A stretch of 10,505 nucleotides of DNA from Treponema sp. UBA3649 (GTDB lineage Bacteria; Spirochaetota; Spirochaetia; Treponematales; Treponemataceae), in NCBI GenBank assembly GCA_002373325.1, contig DFKI01000125.1:1-10505 (forward strand), written 5' to 3'. Within the stretch, counting starts at the first letter, position 1; the number at the start of each line of letters is the position of its first letter. The notes beneath the pieces were generated by a model. That model had not been told where the DNA came from and searched no databases. It saw nothing but the letters and a program-made list of their open reading frames with translations. The position numbers and the translations under genes are program-made. Shown here one piece after another: positions 1-6,030 of this stretch.

Positions 1-8
1 AAATGTAG

Positions 9-237
9 AAGGCAAGTGCAAATCTAAAATAAACTTGGAAAACTAAAATCTAAAAGAGGAACCGCTTTCATTTACGGTGAGAACCGTGCCAATCAGTCAT
101 GGGTGTGCGGTAATCGGAATTGGAGGTCGCTGTCGCTCCCTTCCGCACAAATGCCTGCTTGTCACGAACCTCACCTACATTACAGCGTTTCCTCTATCAA
201 CATTAAGTTTCCCATGCAATATTTCGTCACTTGCCTT
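9..237. ncRNA. Candidate rod-shaped structured RNA or imperfect palindromic element (strand unresolved)
   Basis: No convincing gene is seen in this stretch, but its two halves pair in a fully nested order. The pairs are 9-18 with 228-237 (10 perfect), 20-23 with 221-224, 31-36 with 205-210, 55-66 with 184-195 (one mismatch), 76-81 with 170-175, 85-88 with 163-166, 94-100 with 151-157 (one mismatch), 104-110 with 143-149 (7 perfect) and 122-125 with 136-139. A local hairpin at 74-87 (ACGGT, GAGA loop, ACCGT) competes with part of this. G-U wobbles do not settle the strand: the plus RNA gains two (37-38 with 203-204) and the minus RNA gains two (82/169 and 84/167). I could not match it to tRNA, tmRNA, RNase P, SRP RNA or a common riboswitch. 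A 6S-like RNA, a raiA-motif-like RNA or a mobile palindrome are all possible. That the fold exists is more certain than that it is an RNA gene. Confidence 0.4.
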
Positions 238-319
238 ATATTCCCTCACTCCCATGTTTTAGATTAACACATACTAACGACAGGAATAAATCAGGAAATG
301 CAGGAAGGAAATCGAGATT

Positions 320-361
320 AAAAAGCCGGATCCATCCGACATTGGGTCAGACAAATCCGGC
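320..361 (-). terminator. Intrinsic terminator of hpf
   Basis: Bases 325-340 pair with 346-361 around a 5-base loop, giving a 16-bp stem that starts with GCCGGAT/ATCCGGC. The minus-strand transcript then runs into five U (320-324). Four positions (332/354, 333/353, 334/352 and 337/349) pair only as G-U in the minus-strand RNA and are mismatches in the plus-strand RNA, which sets the direction. It lies 32 bases after the hpf stop. Confidence 0.85.
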
Positions 362-393
362 ATTGAATCTATCAGATTAATTTTATGAGGGTC

Positions 394-684
394 CTATTTC
401 TTTTCCTGAATCTTGTCCTTCTCCTTTTTGACCTTAACGTCAAGCACGTCCATGAGCTTGTTGAGTCCCGCGGCAAAGTCATAGTCATCGGACGCAACGT
501 GGGATGAGGCTCCCCAGCGGAAATTGACGGTCGCATCGAAATAATACTTCTTGTCCTCCTTCACGCGAAGAGCCAGGTCGATTATAAGCTCATCCGCATA
601 GGCAATCCTCTTGAGTTTCTGCTCAATCAGCTCGTTCTGATCCTTGTCAAGCGTAAATCCCTGTGCTGATACTGATTTATTCAT
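394..684 (-). CDS. hpf: Short ribosome hibernation-promoting factor (HPF/RaiA, S30AE family)
   Basis: This encodes 96 residues, the usual size of short HPF/RaiA proteins. The family binds the decoding centre of the 30S subunit when growth slows, occupying the mRNA/tRNA channel and inactivating ribosomes. Visible family features are an N-terminal strand, a helix (about 13-28), a strand of alternating residues (IIDLALRVKEDKKYYFDATV, about 34-53), and a second helix carrying DDYDFAAGLNKLMDVLDVKV (about 66-85) followed by a very lysine-rich tail. The C-terminal dimerisation domain of long HPF is absent. The start is supported by AAGGAG at 691-696, six bases before the ATG. The gene is a single unit: a promoter lies upstream at 743-771 and a terminator downstream at 320-361, so it is separate from the envelope genes. 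The leader contains a small GGCGG/CCGCC hairpin (717-732) close to the predicted 5' end. The family call is firm; choosing hpf over raiA is naming convention. Confidence 0.9.
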   Translation of the reverse strand: MNKSVSAQGFTLDKDQNELIEQKLKRIAYADELIIDLALRVKEDKKYYFDATVNFRWGASSHVASDDYDFAAGLNKLMDVLDVKVKKEKDKIQEKK

Positions 685-742
685 TTTTTTCTCCTTGTAT
701 CTTTTGTGTTGGCTTTGGCGGCAAACTCCGCCCCTTTTCTAT

Positions 743-771
743 AGTATAATATGGAATCCTCAAAAAAGCAA
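743..771 (-). promoter_or_regulatory. Sigma-70-type promoter for hpf
   Basis: On the minus strand there is TTGCTT (766-771), a 17-base spacer and TATACT (743-748). The -10 box matches consensus at five of six positions and the -35 box only at three. Transcription would start near 736, leaving a leader of about 50 bases that opens with the 717-732 hairpin. The promoter lies just after the terminator of the upstream operon, as expected for an independent gene. Confidence 0.55.
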
Positions 772-802
772 AAAGATTTTTCCCAAAGAACGGATTTTTT
801 TG

Positions 803-837
803 AAAAAAAAAGGACACTCCCCCGAAAAGGAATGTCC
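803..837 (-). terminator. Intrinsic terminator of the envelope operon
   Basis: Bases 812-820 pair with 829-837 to form a 9-bp stem (GGACATTCC with GGAGTGTCC in the minus RNA, including one G-U) with an 8-base loop, followed by nine U (803-811). The G-U position is a C-A mismatch on the plus strand, so the terminator acts on minus-strand transcripts. It lies 47 bases after the stop codon of the OmpA-type gene. Confidence 0.88.
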
Positions 838-884
838 CTTGATTTTAGCACTGTTTTTTAAGACTGATTTCAGTCCGTTTGTTT

Positions 885-2330
885 TTACCGCCTCTGGATT
901 TCGGTCCCCTCCGGAGCCACAATGATTTCGACCCGTCGGTTGGCCGCACGTCCCTCGGCTGTCGAGTTGTCGGCGATGGGTTTTGTTCCTCCGTAGCCGT
1001 ACCATGTGAAAAGGTTTTCGTTCAGTCCCTCACCCACAAGCGCGTTCACAATAGCCTCTGCTCTCTGCAGGGAAAGTGTCTGCTGTCCGTTCGGTTTGTT
1101 CACGTCCGCGGTATGACCGTTCACACGTATGGTATATTTTCCCGACGAGATGATTTTCTTGAGCTCCGTCGCAATCCCCTGTATGCGTCCCTTCTCAGTC
1201 GGAAGAAGCTCGGGAGAGTCAGCTATGAAGCGAAGATTTTCCATCATCAGCACGAATCCACCGCCGGTATCTTCGGGAACCACCTCCGGAATCTGCTTGT
1301 CCTCGATATTCTTCGTAAGACGCTTTATCTCAAGGAAGTAACGAACGTCTTTTTTCGGACTTGACACAGCATGGCTAAGCTCGTCTGGATCAAGAAGAAT
1401 CACCACCTTGCCCTGCTTCAAAAGCTCAAGGTTAGCGGGAACTGTCGCAATCCTCAGGTAGTCCTCACGGGAGATTACGGGGTCACATCGGTTCACGCCA
1501 TAAACTTTCCGCGCCGTAATCCACAAGGGGTCGTTTCCTGCCCTCTCAGTCTGTTTTTTGCTGCCTTGTCCCGGAAGATATGAGACAATTCCGCTTGATT
1601 TCGCCACATCCGGCATGACCATGTTTCTCTCGTAGACAAGGGTCATATCCTCGTTCCAGATTTTCGGAAAAAGACAAGGTGAGACCTTCGAGCGCACATG
1701 CTCTCCCTGCACCGGAAGACTGCCCCTCGCGTCAATCACGATTCCGCTGTATGCCCTGGAAGAGATTCTTTCGATGGGTTTTTCCTGCACGTAAGGTGTC
1801 CTGTGCTTTACGAGAAGGGAGCCTATGTCGTTCAGGTTCATCGTGTGGCTTGTCGTGAGCACGTTCGACGCGTTCATAAAATATGGAGGAGTCTTTTTGC
1901 TTCCGTCAATGATTCTGGCAAGGGAATCCAAAGTAAGTTTTTCCTCAAGCACCAAATCGCTCAAAGTCCTCGTGTCGTCGGCATAAAGGGTGAGCAGAGG
2001 ATCCTTCACGAGAATTGGAAGCTCCATCTGAATCCTGTTCATGGAAACGGACTTTCCGCTCGGCATGGGAATACCGGCCTTCACAACATCAAGGGAAACA
2101 TCGGAGGTAAACGTGCCCTTTGTCCAGTCCACACGGCTTTTTGATGACATCAGGGACTTGTCGGGTGAGACATCCGCACTTTCAGCGGCAGCCCTCTCAG
2201 CCTCGTCAATCTCATCATAAGTATAGCCCTCACGCAGGAATGTGCCGTACTCTGCATTTTGTGAAAATCCCGCTCCCGACACTGACAATGCAACAAGAGC
2301 CGCAAAAATCTTTTTCCTACTAAAAATCAT
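885..2330 (-). CDS. OmpA-family peptidoglycan-binding envelope protein
   Basis: This is 481 residues from the chosen ATG. Residues 1-23 are a Sec signal peptide (basic MIFSRKK, hydrophobic core, likely cleavage after GFSQ). Residues about 190-315 form a globular region with the signature YSGIVIDARG, then FPKIWNED, and NDPLWITARKVYG before VISREDYLRI. A similar pattern occurs in some other bacterial envelope proteins. The C-terminal OmpA domain covers about 357-472, with NGHTAD, SLQRAEAIV, YGYGGTKPI and GRAANRRVEI. The Asp near 409 and the Arg near 465 are the residues that hold the peptide stem of peptidoglycan in this family. No beta-barrel is evident, so it probably acts in the periplasm or is associated with the outer membrane. 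The start is chosen because GGGAG (2340-2344) lies nine bases upstream and the signal peptide begins there; an upstream GTG extension to 2399 lacks support. It follows the transglycosylase gene by 80 bases. A small hairpin (2347-2370) lies just upstream of the ribosome binding site. Confidence 0.88.
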   Translation of the reverse strand: MIFSRKKIFAALVALSVSGAGFSQNAEYGTFLREGYTYDEIDEAERAAAESADVSPDKSLMSSKSRVDWTKGTFTSDVSLDVVKAGIPMPSGKSVSMNRIQMELPILVKDPLLTLYADDTRTLSDLVLEEKLTLDSLARIIDGSKKTPPYFMNASNVLTTSHTMNLNDIGSLLVKHRTPYVQEKPIERISSRAYSGIVIDARGSLPVQGEHVRSKVSPCLFPKIWNEDMTLVYERNMVMPDVAKSSGIVSYLPGQGSKKQTERAGNDPLWITARKVYGVNRCDPVISREDYLRIATVPANLELLKQGKVVILLDPDELSHAVSSPKKDVRYFLEIKRLTKNIEDKQIPEVVPEDTGGGFVLMMENLRFIADSPELLPTEKGRIQGIATELKKIISSGKYTIRVNGHTADVNKPNGQQTLSLQRAEAIVNALVGEGLNENLFTWYGYGGTKPIADNSTAEGRAANRRVEIIVAPEGTEIQRR

Positions 2331-2410
2331 CTTAAAAATCTCCCACCAGGAAAACAAAAAACTTTCCCTGAAGTAACACGATTCCGGTCTCAAATCCACG
2401 GAAAACGCCT

Positions 2411-3811
2411 TTATTTATATATCGGAATAACGAGCTTGGTTCCTATAGATAAAATCGAGCTTTCCTTAATTCCGTTCGCCCTGCACAAATCATCCACGGT
2501 GATTCCGTACTTACGCGAAATTCCCCACAGACTCTCCCCCTTCTCCACCTTATGCACGGTACTGTCGAGCGCAAGTCCCTTTTTCTTGAGTTTGTCCGCC
2601 ACACCGACGGATTTGCCTTTAGGAAGTCTTAAATCATAAGAGACGCCGAGCGGAGTACAATCGGAAAGAAGAGCGGGATTCAGCTCCTTGATTTTGGAGA
2701 CCGACACACCGGATGCCTGGGAAAGCTGAGAGAAAGTGAGCATGGCCTTTGTCGTAAGATAGTCAAATTCCTCCACCTCCTTTCCGTCAATGAGAGCGGC
2801 AGCTTTTTTCACCTCGGGAAGACCGTAATAATCAGCGTTCTCCACCACATCAGCGACCGCAATCAGCTTGGGAATGTAATGCATGGCCTCACCCTTCAGA
2901 ACCCCCTTGTCCCAAAGTCCCCAGAAATCAAGCCCGGGATTTTCCTTCATTATCCTCTGCAAAGCCCCTGCCCCGCAATTGTATGCCACCACCGCAAGAT
3001 ACCAGTCATCGAACATAGTGTAATTAAGCTTAAGTTTGAGCATGGCAGCGTCGGTGGATTTCCAGGGATCCCTCCTGTCGTCATGCCACTTGCTTTTTTT
3101 GAGCAGGGGAGCCATAGAATTCTCCATGAACTGCCACATTCCCGTAGCCCCGGACCTGGATTTCGCCGTCACCTTGTAGTTCGACTCCACGATCGGAAGA
3201 TACTGCAAATAAAGCGGAAGATTGTTCTCCTTGATTTTCTGTATGATGTAGGGACGGTAGGGAACTGAATTCTCAAGGCACTTCACGAGATATTTTTTAC
3301 CCTCCAGCCCCAGAAAGTCGTTTATGTATTTTTGGGTAAGGTCCTTGTCAAGCCCGGTAAGCCCCAGGTCGATTTTCTTTGATTTTCCGTCAGGCTCAGG
3401 TTTCTCCTCGGGAACGAAAGGAGTTTCCACCACCTTGGGCACATCCTTTTCCAGACCAGCATTTTCCTGAACCTCGTTTTTCCGCTCCTCGATTTTCCGA
3501 CCCTCGCTTTCCTGAACCGCCATCACCTCTTTTTTCTCAAGGATTTCCCGCTCGTTCTCATGCAGATTGTCAAGCCCAAGATCCGGCTCCTCGTCGGCGA
3601 CACTCTCCTCGGGACTGTCAAGCAGGGGATCGTCAAGTCCAAGCTCCCTTATAACGGCCTCAATGTCCGCAAGCATCCCGGGATCCATGTCGGAAGAAAC
3701 TCCTGCCACATCCTCTGAAAATGCGGCGAGCGATATGACAAGCGACAATGAAAAAGCGATGAATTTTCTCAAGCCCCGTCGGAAGCGATTTCCCTGAAAT
3801 AAAAAAAACAT
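2411..3811 (-). CDS. Membrane-bound lytic murein transglycosylase, MltD-like (SLT domain plus LysM)
   Basis: The protein is predicted to cleave the MurNAc-GlcNAc bond of peptidoglycan with formation of 1,6-anhydro-MurNAc. It has 466 residues. Residues 8-32 look like a signal peptide (RFRRGLRK, hydrophobic core, AAFS). Residues about 40-150 are acidic and low in complexity, rich in Glu and Lys, perhaps a flexible spacer. The GH23/SLT domain covers about 195-320: the catalytic Glu is about residue 209 in LPIVESNY, followed by SGATGMWQFM and AYNCGAGAL. A degenerate LysM-like segment lies at about 350-397 and a clear LysM domain at 418-463 (HKVEKGESLWGISRKYGI, then LSIGTKLVIP). The order SLT then LysM is that of MltD. 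The ATG at 3811 is preferred to a TTG at 3877 because a TATAAT box overlaps that TTG and the signal sequence follows 3811; the ribosome binding site is weak (GGGG about 11 bases away). The lipoprotein gene is 87 bases upstream and the OmpA-type gene 80 bases downstream, consistent with one envelope cluster. Confidence 0.88.
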   Translation of the reverse strand: MFFLFQGNRFRRGLRKFIAFSLSLVISLAAFSEDVAGVSSDMDPGMLADIEAVIRELGLDDPLLDSPEESVADEEPDLGLDNLHENEREILEKKEVMAVQESEGRKIEERKNEVQENAGLEKDVPKVVETPFVPEEKPEPDGKSKKIDLGLTGLDKDLTQKYINDFLGLEGKKYLVKCLENSVPYRPYIIQKIKENNLPLYLQYLPIVESNYKVTAKSRSGATGMWQFMENSMAPLLKKSKWHDDRRDPWKSTDAAMLKLKLNYTMFDDWYLAVVAYNCGAGALQRIMKENPGLDFWGLWDKGVLKGEAMHYIPKLIAVADVVENADYYGLPEVKKAAALIDGKEVEEFDYLTTKAMLTFSQLSQASGVSVSKIKELNPALLSDCTPLGVSYDLRLPKGKSVGVADKLKKKGLALDSTVHKVEKGESLWGISRKYGITVDDLCRANGIKESSILSIGTKLVIPIYK

Positions 3812-3877
3812 AAAAAGACAGTCCCCACTTCCGTAGATTATCGGCAATTCAAGGAGCGCATACAAGAAAAACCTCAA

Positions 3878-3883
3878 ATTATA
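3878..3883 (-). promoter_or_regulatory. Possible -10 box for the transglycosylase/OmpA pair
   Basis: A perfect TATAAT on the minus strand lies 16-21 bases downstream of the lipoprotein stop codon and about 67 bases before the chosen transglycosylase start. No recognisable -35 hexamer is found at 16-18 bases, so this is a weak call. It would allow the two downstream genes to be expressed separately from the lipoprotein. Confidence 0.3.
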
Positions 3884-3898
3884 GTTTTTAGGGATTGC

Positions 3899-4969
3899 CT
3901 ACATTTTATCCCCGTAATAGATTCCAGCCCATTCCCATCGTCCGTGTATCGCCGGGTCAGCGGGGAAATTCACCTTCCTGAAATAAAAATACCATACATT
4001 CATATAGCTAGTCCAGCCCCATGTGCGAAGATAAGCCTCGGTCGGTGTGGATGACTCGTCAAGCTCAGGCGCATAACGGATAGTTTTCTCAAACATGTAT
4101 GAGGCAAGTGAAAACTCGCTCTGTGCATTCTCCGCGTTCTCGTCCTGTCTCCAAGACATGGCAAAAAAGTTGACCTTGGACTTTATGCTCTCAAGCCACT
4201 CAGCGTCCCCGGAATTCAACGCAGCCTTTACGGACCGAACAAGCCCGTCCAAAGTCTCGTAGGTCCAGTCCTTGGATGAGTTGTTGAATGCGATGAGCTG
4301 CTTTGCGTTCTGATACGCTCCCGGAATACCGGCAATCTGTATAGTAGGCGCGTCATCCTGCTCCAAAAACATCTGGAAGGATTTAACCGCCTGGGTCCAG
4401 TCCCCCTGCTGCTCGTACTCAAGGGCCATGCGGTAATAAAGCTCGGTCGTGTTCACCTCATTCGGAAACCGCGTGATTAGCTGATTGAAATAGCTGATTC
4501 TGTTCGCCGGGTCGGTGCTGATTTGGATAAGATGCCTAAGGCAAAGATAGTGCACTGATTTTCCCTTCACCACAAGGTCGTTGTAATTCCTCAGGATTCT
4601 CTCAAAATAGTACTGCGCGAGGGGCTCGGAATCCATCTCCAAAAACGAGTATGCCGTCATAAGAAGCCAGTATGCGTTGAAAGTGTCGTCCGGATGATTC
4701 TCAACCCACTCGGTAAGGAAAACCACAGCCGAAGCATAGTCCTTCACCGCAAGAAGATTGCTCGCGAATGAGTTCAGGATTCCGTAGCGTGTTCCGTCGC
4801 TTATATCAGTCTGCTCCAAAAGCCTCAGATGCTGCTCCTTGAATTCCTGGAACGAAGCCGAATGTGCCTTGGGAAGAACTGGCCCGTCATTTCCGCCGCA
4901 CGAAATCAAGCCGACTGAAACACATATTAATAGAAGAAAAATGATTTTTTTCAAAGAAACCAAACGCAT
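3899..4969 (-). CDS. Lipoprotein with TPR-like helical repeats
   Basis: This is 356 residues from the chosen start. The N-terminus is a lipoprotein signal: MRLVSLKK, a hydrophobic run, then the lipobox LISC with the lipidated Cys at 24. Residues about 60-230 are helical and TPR-like: ILNSFASNLLAVKDYASAVV and a following WVENHPDD, then AYWLLMTAYSFLEMDSEPLA, and later LYYRMALEYEQQGDWTQAVK. The C-terminal third has no motif I recognise and is rich in aromatic residues (GWTSYMNVWYFYF). Such proteins usually act as scaffolds in the envelope; BamD is also a TPR lipoprotein, but it is shorter and I see no specific reason to call it BamD. The start is uncertain: ATG at 4978 overlaps a predicted -10 box, whereas ATG at 4969 lies seven bases after it and begins a classic signal peptide. 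Neither has a good Shine-Dalgarno sequence. The gene heads the minus-strand envelope cluster and diverges from the membrane-protein gene at 5131. Confidence 0.75.
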   Translation of the reverse strand: MRLVSLKKIIFLLLICVSVGLISCGGNDGPVLPKAHSASFQEFKEQHLRLLEQTDISDGTRYGILNSFASNLLAVKDYASAVVFLTEWVENHPDDTFNAYWLLMTAYSFLEMDSEPLAQYYFERILRNYNDLVVKGKSVHYLCLRHLIQISTDPANRISYFNQLITRFPNEVNTTELYYRMALEYEQQGDWTQAVKSFQMFLEQDDAPTIQIAGIPGAYQNAKQLIAFNNSSKDWTYETLDGLVRSVKAALNSGDAEWLESIKSKVNFFAMSWRQDENAENAQSEFSLASYMFEKTIRYAPELDESSTPTEAYLRTWGWTSYMNVWYFYFRKVNFPADPAIHGRWEWAGIYYGDKM

Positions 4970-4976
4970 AATGTAC

Positions 4977-5005
4977 ATTCTATCAAACCATCCTGATGAA
5001 TTCAA
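4977..5005 (-). promoter_or_regulatory. Sigma-70-type promoter for the TPR-like lipoprotein, with very short or no leader
   Basis: On the minus strand there is TTGAAT (5000-5005), a 17-base spacer and TAGAAT (4977-4982). The boxes match consensus at four and five of six positions. The ATG at 4969 follows the -10 box by seven bases, about where transcription would start, so the message could be leaderless. Confidence 0.45.
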
Positions 5006-5028
5006 GTCATCGAAAGCAGGTTTTTAAA

Positions 5029-5055
5029 GCTTGCCTTGATTGCTAAAAAGCAAGC
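5029..5055. repeat. Inverted repeat in the divergent intergenic region
   Basis: GCTTGC (5029-5034) and GCAAGC (5050-5055) are a perfect inverted repeat separated by 15 bases. It lies between the two divergent promoters, upstream of both -35 boxes. It could be a shared operator or a weak hairpin; no long T-run follows on either strand. Confidence 0.3.
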
Positions 5056-5095
5056 CTCCGTCGTAAAGCGGAAATGTCATCTGAATCGCCCGCAA

Positions 5096-5124
5096 TTGAC
5101 GGAAAGAAAAAAAAGCATTATATT
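5096..5124 (+). promoter_or_regulatory. Strong sigma-70-type promoter for the membrane-protein gene
   Basis: There is TTGACG (5096-5101), a 17-base spacer and TATATT (5119-5124). Each box matches consensus at five of six positions, the best promoter in the window. The ATG at 5131 lies six bases beyond the -10 box, about where transcription would start. An upstream in-frame ATG at 5074 would place this promoter inside the coding sequence. Confidence 0.6.
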
Positions 5125-5130
5125 GTAGCT

Positions 5131-5949
5131 ATGTTTGGATTTTTTCTGAAAAAGAACCTGTGCGACGTGTGGGACAACATGCTGCACACGATTTTGATAA
5201 ACCTCCCCATGATGCTTCTTTTCGTCCTGGGATATTTTTTCTGCGCCCGCATGTCAGGCATACAGTCCCTTGGCAACACCGGCATAATGATTTCCGTGAC
5301 AGTCTGCTGCCTTATCTGGGGAATCCTCTATCTTGCGGAAGGAGAGAACGCCGCGAAAATCTCTCGCTATGAGGGACCGAGGTACAAGCTCTTTCTCAAG
5401 CAGATTCTTCCGAGCATAAAGGACGGAATCCTCCTTGGACTTTGCGCCTCAATCCTGATTCTTGCCGTGCTCATCAGCCTCCCCTATTATTTCAAAATCT
5501 GGCATCCCATGGACGGCAGCGAAGGAAACTGGGTGGGTCTTCTTATGATGTCCTGCGTGTTCTGGGTCGTGGTGATTGCGTCCCTTGCCATTCAGTGGAT
5601 TCTTCCGGTAAGGAGCCTCATGCACAACAGCTTCAGAAAATGCCTGAAAAAATCCTTCATCATCTTTTTCGACAATCCCATTTTCTCCCTCGGCGTGGCA
5701 CTCGTGAACATTGCGAACATACTGATTTCATTTGTAAGCCTTGGAATCCTGAACGGTCCCGCGACGACAGCAATCACGCTCACAAACGCTCTCCGTCTCC
5801 GCCTCTACAAGTACGACTGGCTTGAGATTAACCCCGGACTTACAAAAGCCCAGAGAAAGGAAGTGCCATGGGAGGAACTCATCGCAAAGGACAAGGAGAT
5901 GCTAGGCCCGCGCAGATTAAGGTCGTTCCTTTTTCCCTGGAAGGACTAG
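5131..5949 (+). CDS. Multi-pass inner-membrane protein of unknown function
   Basis: This is 272 residues from the ATG at 5131, or 291 from an alternative ATG at 5074. I do not recognise a named family with certainty; the opening MFGFFLKK, the first helices and the size are loosely reminiscent of YesL/DUF624-type proteins that sit near sugar-uptake genes. About five hydrophobic segments are visible (residues near 21-39, 51-69, 99-121, 134-158 and 185-207), with a basic cytosolic-looking loop (MHNSFRKCLKK) and a charged C-terminal tail ending SFLFPWKD. No catalytic motif is seen. The start at 5131 is preferred because a strong promoter ends six bases before it and because residues 1-19 of the longer form look like translated promoter DNA (GKKKKHYIV); neither start has a Shine-Dalgarno sequence. 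The gene diverges from the TPR-like lipoprotein and converges with the esterase, with no clear terminator in the 81 bases between. Confidence 0.7.
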   Translation: MFGFFLKKNLCDVWDNMLHTILINLPMMLLFVLGYFFCARMSGIQSLGNTGIMISVTVCCLIWGILYLAEGENAAKISRYEGPRYKLFLKQILPSIKDGILLGLCASILILAVLISLPYYFKIWHPMDGSEGNWVGLLMMSCVFWVVVIASLAIQWILPVRSLMHNSFRKCLKKSFIIFFDNPIFSLGVALVNIANILISFVSLGILNGPATTAITLTNALRLRLYKYDWLEINPGLTKAQRKEVPWEELIAKDKEMLGPRRLRSFLFPWKD

Positions 5950-6030
5950 GAAAACAAGGGAATGCCGATTAACGCTTTTCGTATTAACCAGCACTGCCCC
6001 AGCATCAAATATCCGATCACCGCATTTTCG

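Noticed and set aside
56..194. Cobalamin riboswitch on the plus strand, suggested by GAGGAA and GGTGAGAACC
   Set aside because: The later conserved core elements do not match in order, and no downstream plus-strand gene exists for it to control.
175..255. 26-codon minus-strand reading frame beginning ATGGGAGTG
   Set aside because: It has no Shine-Dalgarno sequence, is very short, and overlaps one arm of the palindromic fold.
77..262. 61-codon plus-strand reading frame starting with GTG
   Set aside because: No ribosome binding site, no protein-like composition, and it runs through the nested inverted repeats, which explain the sequence better.
879..1364. 161-codon plus-strand frame opposite the OmpA-type gene (and a similar one at 1698-2144)
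   Set aside because: Both are antisense shadows of a gene with clear signal peptide and OmpA motifs; they have no recognisable domain.
2347..2370. Hairpin between the transglycosylase and OmpA-type genes as a terminator
   Set aside because: The stem of about 8 bp is A/T-rich and the T-run is in its loop rather than after it, so termination is unlikely.
3812..3877. Longer N-terminus of the transglycosylase from a TTG at 3877
   Set aside because: The TTG follows directly after a TATAAT box, so it would lie upstream of or at the transcription start, and the signal peptide begins after 3811.
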